A DNA stretch of 22,532 nt from an uncultured Eubacteriales bacterium (lineage in GTDB: Bacteria; Bacillota_A; Clostridia; Christensenellales; Aristaeellaceae), in the NCBI GenBank assembly GCA_902795555.1, contig CADBLV010000239.1, positions 1 through 22,532 of the forward strand. The letters run 5' to 3'. A model generated the notes under the pieces. That model saw only the letters and a list, made by a program, of their open reading frames with translations. It was not told where the DNA came from and did not search any database. A program made the translations under genes and the position numbers. Below, one piece after another: positions 6,782 through 13,905 of this stretch (position 1 is its first letter; each line of letters begins with the position of its first letter).

Positions 6782-8962
6782 ATGAAAAAGCAGACAGTCA
6801 GATCGCCGGTGAAAAAAGGTGTCGCCAGAACGCCTGTGATTTTACAGATGGAAGCGCTGGAGTGCGGTGCTGCCAGCTTGGCCATGATTCTGGCTTATTA
6901 CGGCAAGTGGATTCCGCTGGAACAGGTACGGTCTGATTGCGGCGTCAGCCGGGACGGGAGCAATGCCCGGAACGTGATGATTTCCGCTCGGTATTACGGG
7001 CTGCAGGCAAAAGGCTTTCGCTGCGAGCCGGATGCTCTGCGCGAACAGGGATCTTTCCCCTGCATCATTCACTGGAATTTTAACCACTTTGTTGTTTTAA
7101 ACGGTTTTCGAGGGGCATATGCGATTCTGAACGATCCGGCCCGGGGGCGGGTTCGTGTCAGCATGGAGGAATTTGACCGGTCTTTTACGGGCGTTTGCAT
7201 CTTCTTTGAGCCCACGGAGGAATTTGTCCCGGGAGGAAAGCGGAAGAGTATGCTCAGCTTTGTCCGAAAGCGCCTTCACGGGACGGGGCCGGCTGTGTGC
7301 TTCACGATCGCAGTGACGCTGCTGGGCTATCTTTTCGGCATGATTGAGCCCGGAATGACCCGGTTCTTTATGGATCGGCTGCTGACCGGGGAGAACAGGG
7401 AACTGTTGGTGCCGTTTTTGGCAATTTTCGCCGGGATCGGGGTGCTGCAGATTATTCTGGCAGGGATTCAGGGAATTTACAGTTTAAAGATCAACGGAAA
7501 AATGGCTGCTATCGGAAACAGCACATATATGTGGAAGGTGCTGAAGCTGCCTGTGGTGTTCTTCTCCCAGCGGATGAGCGGGGACATCCAGGGGCGGCAG
7601 GCCAGCAACGCATCTATTGCTGAAACCCTGGTGAACACTCTGGCGCCTTTGTCCCTTAGTGCCGTTATGATGGTTTTCTATCTGGTGGTGATGGTGCGGT
7701 ACAGCCTGCTGCTGACTCTGATTGGTGTGGTCAGCCTTGTGCTTGATCTGGGTGTAGGCCTCTATATCGGAAACAAACGCATGGAAGTCATGCGGGTCAA
7801 GCTGCGGGACAGCGGTAATCTGGCCTCGACCACCCTGGCCGGGATCAGCCAGATCGAAACCCTGAAGGCCAGCGGCGCGGAGAACGGCTATTTTCAGAAA
7901 TGGAGCGGATATCACGCGGCCGTATGCGCACAGGAGGTCAGCTTTCAGAAGATCGAACAGGTTCTCATGGCCATTCCAACCCTGGTAAGTACGCTGGCTG
8001 ATTCTGTGATTGTCATTCTGGGCGTATATCTGGCGATGCATGGGAATTTTACTCTGGGTATGATCAACGCCTTCAAAATGCATTTGGGAAATTTCATGTC
8101 GCCGGCTTCCGAGCTGATTTCTGCGGGGACTTCCATTCAGGAAATGCGCGGAGAAATGGAGCGGTTGGAGGACGTGATGAATTATCCGGACGACAGACGA
8201 TTTGCATCGGATGACACGGGTGAGCAGAGCAGCTCCGCGCGGTTGCGGGGCGCGGTGGAACTCAGGAACGTGATTTTTGGATATTCCCGGCTGGCTGAGC
8301 CGCTGATTCAGGATTTCAATCTTTCACTGCGGCCCGGGGGCAGCGTTGCTCTGGTGGGTATGAGCGGCAGTGGGAAGAGTACGGTCAGCAAACTGATCAG
8401 CGGGCTTTATTCGCCTTGGAGCGGAGAGATTCTTTTTGACGGGAAACCTATTGATACCATTCCGCATGACGTCTTCACCAGTTCCGTAGCCGTAGTGGAT
8501 CAGGATATTATTCTGTTTGAGGATACCATCGCTAACAATATTCGCATGTGGGACAAGACGATTCAGGATTTTGAAGTGATTTTAGCGGCCCGGGATGCCC
8601 AGCTGCATGAGGATATTATTCAGCGTGAGGGTGGATACAGTGCGATGCTGTGTGAAAACGGAAGGGATTTGTCCGGCGGTCAGCGGCAGCGAATGGAGAT
8701 TGCCCGGGTACTGGCGCAGGATCCATCCATTCTGATTATGGACGAGGCCACCAGCGCACTGGATGCCAAAACGGAGCACAACCTGGTAAAAGCTGTGCGG
8801 GAGCGGGGAATTACAACGATCGTTGTGGCTCATCGGCTGAGCACGATCCGGGATTGTGACGAGATCATTGTTCTGGATCACGGACGTGTTGTAGAGCGCG
8901 GAACGCATGCGGAGTTATATCAGCAGGGCGGATATTATACCCGCATGATTTCAAGTGATTGA
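6782..8962 (+). CDS. NHLP-type peptide export ABC transporter with N-terminal C39 leader peptidase
   Basis: A 726-residue fusion that cleaves a leader peptide on the cytoplasmic side and exports the core using ATP. The C39 peptidase occupies about residues 14-140, with catalytic Cys28 in ECGAASLAM, His102 in NHFVVLNGF and Asp118 in NDPARG, all present. A six-helix ABC membrane domain lies about 165-450. The ATPase follows with Walker A GMSGSGKST (526), signature LSGGQRQR (630), Walker B ILIMDEATSALD and switch VVAHRLSTI. Length and order fit the NHLM/NHLP peptidase/permease/ATPase subunit. The start ATG is 14 bases after AAGGA in the leader element, a rather long spacing. Downstream is a second, peptidase-free exporter. 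The likely substrate is the peptide at 11383, because it has a C39-type leader. Confidence 0.93.
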   Translation: MKKQTVRSPVKKGVARTPVILQMEALECGAASLAMILAYYGKWIPLEQVRSDCGVSRDGSNARNVMISARYYGLQAKGFRCEPDALREQGSFPCIIHWNFNHFVVLNGFRGAYAILNDPARGRVRVSMEEFDRSFTGVCIFFEPTEEFVPGGKRKSMLSFVRKRLHGTGPAVCFTIAVTLLGYLFGMIEPGMTRFFMDRLLTGENRELLVPFLAIFAGIGVLQIILAGIQGIYSLKINGKMAAIGNSTYMWKVLKLPVVFFSQRMSGDIQGRQASNASIAETLVNTLAPLSLSAVMMVFYLVVMVRYSLLLTLIGVVSLVLDLGVGLYIGNKRMEVMRVKLRDSGNLASTTLAGISQIETLKASGAENGYFQKWSGYHAAVCAQEVSFQKIEQVLMAIPTLVSTLADSVIVILGVYLAMHGNFTLGMINAFKMHLGNFMSPASELISAGTSIQEMRGEMERLEDVMNYPDDRRFASDDTGEQSSSARLRGAVELRNVIFGYSRLAEPLIQDFNLSLRPGGSVALVGMSGSGKSTVSKLISGLYSPWSGEILFDGKPIDTIPHDVFTSSVAVVDQDIILFEDTIANNIRMWDKTIQDFEVILAARDAQLHEDIIQREGGYSAMLCENGRDLSGGQRQRMEIARVLAQDPSILIMDEATSALDAKTEHNLVKAVRERGITTIVVAHRLSTIRDCDEIIVLDHGRVVERGTHAELYQQGGYYTRMISSD

Positions 8963-8969
8963 CCGGGCA

Positions 8970-8997
8970 TATGGTGACAGTCATCGCGTACACCATA
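8970..8997 (+). other. Small inverted repeat between the two exporter genes
   Basis: TATGGTG and CACCATA form a 7-bp stem with a 14-base loop in the 72-base gap between the exporter genes. No T run follows, so it is not a standard terminator. It may be an mRNA processing or stability hairpin, or chance. Confidence 0.3.
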
Positions 8998-9034
8998 CAT
9001 GTGCGATGAATTTCACGAAAGGAGGGAGAGACAC

Positions 9035-11230
9035 ATGGGCCTGTTTACCGATCAGATTCAGGAGCGCCAGAAGCAGGATCAGCAGGCTTTCAGCGAATCC
9101 ATGGAGCGTGTTGCCCAGGCGATTCTCGGCGAGAAGAGTGCCGAGACGTTGCATCAGAGTGAACTGGAGCAGGATGCCAAGGAAGATCTGGATGACATTT
9201 TGCGATATTTCGGGCTGAAGCCCCGGCCCATCCCCGAATCCGTGAAGACTTTTCAGGAAAAGCTGGAATACTGCACGCGGCCCTATGGGATTATGGTTCG
9301 GACGGTGGCACTGAAGGGAAAATGGTTTAAGGACTGTTATGGACCGCTTATCGCCCGGACGAAGGACAACGGAGCGACGGTGACACTCCTTCCGTACGGC
9401 TTTGGGGGATACTATCGGATCAATCCCCTGAATGGCGACCGCATTCGAATCACCGCGAAAAACGCAAAGGATTTTGAGATAGAGGCTATCTGCTTTTATC
9501 GACCGCTGCCGCAGCGAAAGCTTTCTGTTCGCGATTTGCTTGGATATCTGTGGAAATGCTTCAGCCTTACGGATTTGCTGGTTCTGGCGGGGATTACGCT
9601 GCTGTTTCAGATCGTCGGCCTGCTGACCCCCCGCATCTACATGATGCTGACCGGAATCGTGTATGAAAGCAGGCAGGATGCCATGCTTCTGGGGGCGGCG
9701 GTGTTTATCATTTCTGCTACGGTGACATCAGCCATGATTTCTGTTTCCCGCAATCTGATGGTGAACCGCCTGCAGGTGAAAGCAGACCTTTCCATGGAAG
9801 CCGCAACTATGATGCGTGTTCTGAGTTTGCCGGCTGATTTTTTCCGCCAGTATTCCTCCGGTGAATTAAGCAGCCGCCTGGATTCCGTGAATCAGCTGGG
9901 AATGCTCATCATCGGGAAGCTTCTGGCTGTTGGTCTGACCAGTGTGACCTCCCTGGTGTATGTGGGACAGATTTTTGCCATTACTCCGCCGTTGGCGCTT
10001 CCTTCTCTGGGCATTCTGGCAGCTTCCACCGTTCTGACCGTGGTCACGACGCTGCGACAGATTCATTACAGTCGCCGGCTGATGCTGGCGGACGCAAAGT
10101 TGGACGGTGTGACATACAGCATGATCAACGGAATTCAGAAGATCAAGCTGGCAGGAGCGGAAAAGCGGATGTTTGCCCGATGGGCCCGCATGTATGCGGT
10201 GTCGGCGAAAATTCAGTACAACCCGGCGCTGCTGATCAAGCTCAGCACTGCCTTTGGGATGGCGATCAACCTCATTGGTAATTTGGTGCTCTATTCGCTG
10301 GCGGTGGAAAATGGGGTATCTTTGAGTGCGTACATCGGCTTTACTTCGGCCTTTGGGGCTGTCAGCGCGGCGTTCCAATCCCTGGCGGATATTGCCATGA
10401 CCGCTTCCACCATCAAGCCAACACTGGAGATGGCAGAGCCGATTCTGAAGGCGGAGCCGGAAACCTCGGAGGGCAGGGAAATTCTGACAAACCTGAGCGG
10501 CGCTATCGAGTTGAACCATGTGAGCTTTCGATACAATTCCTCCATGCCTTATGTGGTGGACAATCTGAGCCTGAAGATTTCCGCGGGGGAGTATATCGCC
10601 ATCGTGGGCAGAACAGGATGTGGGAAGAGCAGCCTTGTGCGGTTGCTGCTGGGATTTGAAAAGCCGGAAAAAGGGGCGGTATACTATGATGGGAAGGATT
10701 TGAATTCCATCGATCTGCGCTCTCTCCGGAAACGGATCGGTTCGGTGATGCAGAACGGAACGCTGATTCAGGGGGATATATACCAGAACATTGTCATTTC
10801 CGCGCCGGAACTGACGCTGAAGGATGCCTGGGAAGCAGCGGAAATCTCCGGGATCGCGGATGACATCCGGGAGATGCCCATGGGGATGAACACGGTGATC
10901 TCGGAAGGTCAGGGGGGTGTTTCCGGCGGCCAGAAGCAGCGGCTGTTGATTGCCCGTGCCGTGGCGCCCAAACCAAAGATCCTGATTTTTGACGAAGCAA
11001 CCAGCGCTCTGGACAATCTGACCCAGAAAAAGGTCGCGGACGCGCTGGATGCCCTGAATTGCACCCGCATCATTATCGCCCATCGCCTGAGCACCATCCG
11101 TCATTGCGATCGTATCCTGCTGATGGAAGACGGACACATCGCGGAGAGCGGAACCTATGATGAGCTGATTGAAAAAGGAGGGAAGTTTGCCGATCTGGTT
11201 CGGCATCAGCGACTGGATCTGGAAAGCTGA
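9035..11230 (+). CDS. NHLP-type peptide export ABC transporter, permease/ATPase subunit without peptidase
   Basis: The start at 9035 is preferred over an in-frame ATG at 8999 because AAAGGAGGGAG sits at 9018-9028 and the upstream ATG has no site. The 731-residue protein has a soluble N-terminal part of about 150 residues that is not a C39 peptidase (no ECG or NHF motif), then a six-helix ABC membrane domain (about 170-450), and an ATPase with Walker A GRTGCGKSS (525), signature VSGGQKQR (629), Walker B ILIFDEATSALD and switch IIAHRLSTI. This matches the second ABC protein of NHLM clusters, which probably pairs with the peptidase-bearing one as a heterodimer. Both ATPases look intact. It is read from the same operon, 72 bases after the first exporter gene. 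Confidence 0.9.
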   Translation: MGLFTDQIQERQKQDQQAFSESMERVAQAILGEKSAETLHQSELEQDAKEDLDDILRYFGLKPRPIPESVKTFQEKLEYCTRPYGIMVRTVALKGKWFKDCYGPLIARTKDNGATVTLLPYGFGGYYRINPLNGDRIRITAKNAKDFEIEAICFYRPLPQRKLSVRDLLGYLWKCFSLTDLLVLAGITLLFQIVGLLTPRIYMMLTGIVYESRQDAMLLGAAVFIISATVTSAMISVSRNLMVNRLQVKADLSMEAATMMRVLSLPADFFRQYSSGELSSRLDSVNQLGMLIIGKLLAVGLTSVTSLVYVGQIFAITPPLALPSLGILAASTVLTVVTTLRQIHYSRRLMLADAKLDGVTYSMINGIQKIKLAGAEKRMFARWARMYAVSAKIQYNPALLIKLSTAFGMAINLIGNLVLYSLAVENGVSLSAYIGFTSAFGAVSAAFQSLADIAMTASTIKPTLEMAEPILKAEPETSEGREILTNLSGAIELNHVSFRYNSSMPYVVDNLSLKISAGEYIAIVGRTGCGKSSLVRLLLGFEKPEKGAVYYDGKDLNSIDLRSLRKRIGSVMQNGTLIQGDIYQNIVISAPELTLKDAWEAAEISGIADDIREMPMGMNTVISEGQGGVSGGQKQRLLIARAVAPKPKILIFDEATSALDNLTQKKVADALDALNCTRIIIAHRLSTIRHCDRILLMEDGHIAESGTYDELIEKGGKFADLVRHQRLDLES

Positions 11231-11293
11231 CAGGGGTATAGGCTCGGAAATGGGTGCAGCCTGACCCAAACGGTTTATTCTCCGGAAGGACGA

Positions 11294-11331
11294 CGGGGAA
11301 CGAAAAATTTCTAACCCCGCTGCCATATACT
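11294..11331 (+). promoter_or_regulatory. Interrupted palindrome and -10-like box upstream of the peptide/sigma operon
   Basis: In the 152-base gap before the peptide gene, CGGGG (11294-11298) and CCCCG (11315-11319) flank a second, inner dyad GAAA/TTTC (11302-11305 and 11308-11311). TATACT at 11326-11331 could be a -10 box, but no good -35 box is present, so the palindrome would cover the -35 area. GGAAC at 11297-11301 also resembles an ECF -35 element. The function is a guess: operator, activator site or sigma autoregulation. Confidence 0.4.
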
Positions 11332-11382
11332 CATCATCGCCGTATCAACCAATGACCATCAAATGAAAGGAGGGGCTGAAGG

Positions 11383-11580
11383 ATGGAAAGGAAGCTGAAA
11401 GCACTGTTTGATTTCCAGAAATTTGAGGGCAATGCCGCTCTGCAGAGCGTGATCGATGCTGTGCATGCGCGCAGTGCCATGAACGAGCTGAGCGAGGATG
11501 ATCTGAGCTATGTCAACGCTGCCGGCTCTGTCAACATGGGAAAGACTTCCGACAATCTGCAAAAGCCCGTAAAGCTGTGA
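11383..11580 (+). CDS. Small peptide with double-Ala (double-Gly-like) leader, probable substrate of the NHLP exporter
   Basis: A 65-residue peptide with a strong site AAAGGAGGGG at 11366-11375. It has no signal peptide and no Cys. Its LSEDDLSYVNAA stretch (residues 36-47) fits the C39 leader pattern in register: Leu -12, acidic -8, Leu -7, Val -4, and small residues at -2 and -1, here Ala46-Ala47 in place of Gly-Gly. Cleavage after Ala47 would leave an 18-residue core, G followed by SVNMGKTSDNLQKPVKL; cleavage after Gly48 leaves 17. The rest of the leader (ALFDFQKFEGNAALQ) is amphipathic and could be recognised by the exporter. It sits directly after the two exporter genes and overlaps the sigma gene. 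With no modifying enzyme in the window, the product may be an unmodified signal or bacteriocin. I do not recognise a named family. Confidence 0.7.
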   Translation: MERKLKALFDFQKFEGNAALQSVIDAVHARSAMNELSEDDLSYVNAAGSVNMGKTSDNLQKPVKL

Positions 11581-12110
11581 TCCTGACGGAAGAGGATCGG
11601 GAGAAAATCTATACCGCTTACAGCGGCAAGGTGATGGGGTATATCATGGCCCGGATACGGCGACGGGCCGAAGCAGAAGACCTCACGGCGGATGTTTTCG
11701 AAAAGGTGTATCGGAAGATCGGAGATTATGACCGTTCCAAAAGCTCCCTGAGCACGTGGATTTTTACAATCACCCGGAACACGCTGATTGACTCCTATCG
11801 GCGCAGACGGCCGACGGAGGAACTGGACGAGACCATAGCGGATACGACCGAGGTGGATGAAGGCCTTTTGCAGAATGAAACGCTGCAGGAACTGGCACAG
11901 GCACTCCGGGAGCTGGATCAGGAACTGCGGGATATTATTGTCCTGCGCTATTATGACGGGAAGCAGCTGACGGAAATCGCGGAGATCATGAAGCTGAGCT
12001 ATGGTGCTATTAAGCTGCGCCATCAGAAGGCCCTGAAGGAAATCAAACGCCTGATGGGCATGGGGGACGATGCGGTTCCGCAGGGAAAGATTGTTCTCCT
12101 GCGACCATAG
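11577..12110 (+). CDS. RNA polymerase sigma factor, ECF type
   Basis: The 177-residue product has sigma region 2 (about residues 10-80: AEAEDLTADVFEKVYRKI, then STWIFTITRNTLIDSYRRR) and region 4 (about 105-160: LRDIIVLRYYDGKQLTEIAE, then YGAIKLRHQKALKEIKR), joined by a short acidic linker with no region 3. That is the layout of extracytoplasmic function (ECF) sigma factors. The GTG start overlaps the stop of the peptide gene (GTGA) and no separate ribosome site is seen, so translation is probably coupled to the peptide. No anti-sigma gene is seen in the window, although ECF factors often have one next door. The stop is TAG, rare here. It may direct transcription of the peptide or exporter genes, but its target promoter is unknown. 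Confidence 0.88.
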   Translation: MILTEEDREKIYTAYSGKVMGYIMARIRRRAEAEDLTADVFEKVYRKIGDYDRSKSSLSTWIFTITRNTLIDSYRRRRPTEELDETIADTTEVDEGLLQNETLQELAQALRELDQELRDIIVLRYYDGKQLTEIAEIMKLSYGAIKLRHQKALKEIKRLMGMGDDAVPQGKIVLLRP

Positions 12111-12167
12111 GGAAAGTTTCAGGAGAAAAGGGACCTGTTTTTTCACGATCTGCAGCTGCGAGAGCGG

Positions 12168-12282
12168 GAAGCTCTGCATGTGATCCGTACTCCACAGCAA
12201 GCTGTGGATGGATCATCAAACAGAACAGGCAACCGAACAGGATGGCAGATGTGAAATTGGCGGTTTACGCAGGAGAAAGAAG
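12168..12282 (+). ncRNA. Structured element, copy B, after the sigma gene and before the DUF6273-like gene
   Basis: Second copy of the element at 6661-6775. Stem 1 (12181-12215) keeps the same geometry: TGATCCGT with ATGGATCA, where a G-U pair replaces G-C, the 3-base bulge differs in sequence, and the inner stem CCACAG/CTGTGG is identical. Stem 2 keeps AACCG (12231-12235) and CGGTT (12261-12265) at identical spacing, although the loop between is much diverged. Weaker likeness extends about 30 bases upstream with a 1-base shift. Unlike copy A, its 3' end runs into a terminator hairpin instead of a start codon. Confidence 0.55.
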
Positions 12283-12301
12283 TGATCCTTCTTTCTCTTT
12301 T
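12273..12301 (+). terminator. Intrinsic terminator overlapping the end of structured element B
   Basis: A perfect 10-bp stem pairs GAGAAAGAAG (12273-12282) with CTTCTTTCTC (12288-12297) around a 5-base loop and is followed by TTTT, with another T run shortly after (12308-12313). The 5' arm contains the GGAG-like segment that corresponds to the ribosome site in copy A. It could simply end the sigma operon, or act as an attenuator for the gene at 12339. Confidence 0.65.
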
Positions 12302-12338
12302 CGAAGTTTTTTAATCACAGGATGCGAGGTATACAGGA

Positions 12339-13199
12339 ATGAAGAAACGGGTGCCGATCATGATCATCGCCTGGATGCTGGCTTTGATGCTGAGCCTGAT
12401 AGCCAGCACAGCGTCATGCGAAACCCTTCGGGGATACGACCCGGAAGAGGGATATGTTTACGTCTCATTTGGCCGATATCCTCAGACAGCGGAAGGCGAA
12501 ATTCAACCGATTCTCTGGCGTGTGCTTACTGTCGATGATGAGAAAATCTATCTGCTCAGTGAATATATCCTCCTGGCCCGGTGCATGCATGCCAACCTGA
12601 CCCAGTATCGGGACGAGTTCAGGGGGGATTTCGGAAAAACCGATCTCTGCGAATATCTTAACACGGTCTTTGCCGCTGAAGCATTTACGCAGGAAGAACT
12701 ATCCATGCTTTTACCGATGGAAGACATTGGACTGATTTTTATTCCCAGCGCTGAGGAGCTGAAAAACAGGGAATGGGGGCTGGGAGAAACGCTGCTTGGT
12801 ATCAGCAGCCCCAAGAAAATCCGTGCTAAACCCGGCCTGAGGGCCTGGGGTACGGAATGGGCGATTAAAAACAATGGCTTCGATCCAGCGGAATATTCAA
12901 ACGTGAAAACCAGGATTGAAGGCTCTTCCCGTAAACCCATGCCGCTGAAAGAACTGCGTCTTTTTGTTTACAGTAATCAATGGGCGAACCACAGCCCCTA
13001 TTGGACACGAACCCAGTCTCAGGATTATCCGAATCAGGCCCGATGTATCAAAGCGGACGGTGGCATCGGCCGCATCGAGGTGGGGCGTGACAATGAAGGA
13101 GTGCGTCCGGGCGTCTGGCTGAACCTGCATGCCTTTCAGATTCAAAAAGGTGAAGGAACAAAGGAAGATCCCTATATCATCGGGACAAGAGAGCAGTAA
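12339..13199 (+). CDS. Exported DUF6273-like protein
   Basis: The 286-residue product has an N-terminal signal peptide (hydrophobic about residues 7-22) ending near ASTAS with a Cys just after. The Cys could be a lipid attachment site, but the lipobox is poor. The body begins YVYVSFGRYPQT then PILWRVL and LLSEYIL, followed by DLCEYLNTVFAAEAFTQEEL and, near the C terminus, RPGVWLNL. This order (FGxYPQ, WRVL, LN..F...AF...E, RP..WL) is typical of DUF6273, a domain common in secreted proteins of gut Clostridia; no activity is known. A weak site (GAGGT) precedes the ATG. It lies just after structured element B and its terminator, so it may be controlled by them. It could be unrelated to peptide export. 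Confidence 0.7.
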   Translation: MKKRVPIMIIAWMLALMLSLIASTASCETLRGYDPEEGYVYVSFGRYPQTAEGEIQPILWRVLTVDDEKIYLLSEYILLARCMHANLTQYRDEFRGDFGKTDLCEYLNTVFAAEAFTQEELSMLLPMEDIGLIFIPSAEELKNREWGLGETLLGISSPKKIRAKPGLRAWGTEWAIKNNGFDPAEYSNVKTRIEGSSRKPMPLKELRLFVYSNQWANHSPYWTRTQSQDYPNQARCIKADGGIGRIEVGRDNEGVRPGVWLNLHAFQIQKGEGTKEDPYIIGTREQ

Positions 13200-13293
13200 A
13201 CGGGGGAAGTCTGCTCAGGAATTTGGGATGCGGGAGCCGGAACGGGGAAGCATCCGATGGATTTACAGATAAATGTCAAGGAGATCCACAGCC

Positions 13294-13896
13294 ATGCAAT
13301 CAGGAGTTTGGAGAAAAAAGATGCTGGCCGTTATCATGACGGCCATGCTCATGACAACCAGTGCAGCCATGGCTCAGGAACGGGTAACGGGTACTGTGCC
13401 GGAAGCACAGATGCAGGTGATGCTGACGCAAACGGTTCAGCTTCCCGGGACGCCCTGGGCGATTTCCATTCCGGATCAAATGCGATATGACGGCCCACGG
13501 GACGGGGACGGAAGCTGCGTGTTCGCCTATATATTGCCTTACGTGGAGACAGATACGGAGAACATGGGTGCTTTCGGTTCGGATGCAGCGGGTGGTAGCA
13601 GCTGGGGGGAGCGTTCTCTCCGGATGGAAATTGACTTCTTTATTTATGCCTCCGAGGGACTGGCTCTGGCGGATGCGGCACAGGCGATGACGGAAGCCGG
13701 GATGGACGCGGAAATCCGATATGTCAATGGGATTGAAATGCTCTGCGGAGTCAGCGAGGATCCTGCGGACGGTGCACCATGCATCAGCTATGGCATGGTT
13801 TGCGGAGAAAACATTGTGGAAATCACCTTCTGGTGTGCGGATCAGGAGGCGGCGAATCTGACCAAACCCATCATGGAATCCATCCGCGGGATTTAA
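13294..13896 (+). CDS. Exported protein of unknown function
   Basis: The start at 13294 follows AAGGAG at 13278-13283; an ATG in frame at 13273 lies upstream of that site and is not used. The 200-residue product has a signal peptide with cleavage likely after SAAMA (near residue 27). The mature part contains TPWAISIPDQMRYDG, an acidic region with few charges of the opposite sign, and a C-terminal alpha/beta stretch (VNGIEMLCGVSEDPADG, IVEITFWCADQEAANLTKPI). That last part resembles domains that score a fitted value against an error, but I do not recognise a family. It is 9 bases from dnaE, so the two are probably cotranscribed. It has no visible enzymatic motif. Confidence 0.6.
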   Translation: MQSGVWRKKMLAVIMTAMLMTTSAAMAQERVTGTVPEAQMQVMLTQTVQLPGTPWAISIPDQMRYDGPRDGDGSCVFAYILPYVETDTENMGAFGSDAAGGSSWGERSLRMEIDFFIYASEGLALADAAQAMTEAGMDAEIRYVNGIEMLCGVSEDPADGAPCISYGMVCGENIVEITFWCADQEAANLTKPIMESIRGI

Positions 13897-13905
13897 GGAG
13901 GCTAC

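Noticed and set aside
6673..6936. GTG-started frame over structured element A and the exporter start
   Set aside because: It overlaps the C39 gene in another frame. The matching frame near copy B shows mostly amino-acid-changing differences, so RNA or DNA structure explains the conservation better than coding.
9866..11326. Minus-strand frame of 486 codons opposite the second exporter gene
   Set aside because: It lies opposite well-supported ABC motifs and has no recognisable domain or ribosome site.
12108..12262. Read-through of the sigma gene TAG into structured element B
   Set aside because: The frame continues for about 47 codons to TGA, but the protein already ends just after region 4 as normal for ECF factors. 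There is no other sign of amber recoding beyond the DUF4340 gene.
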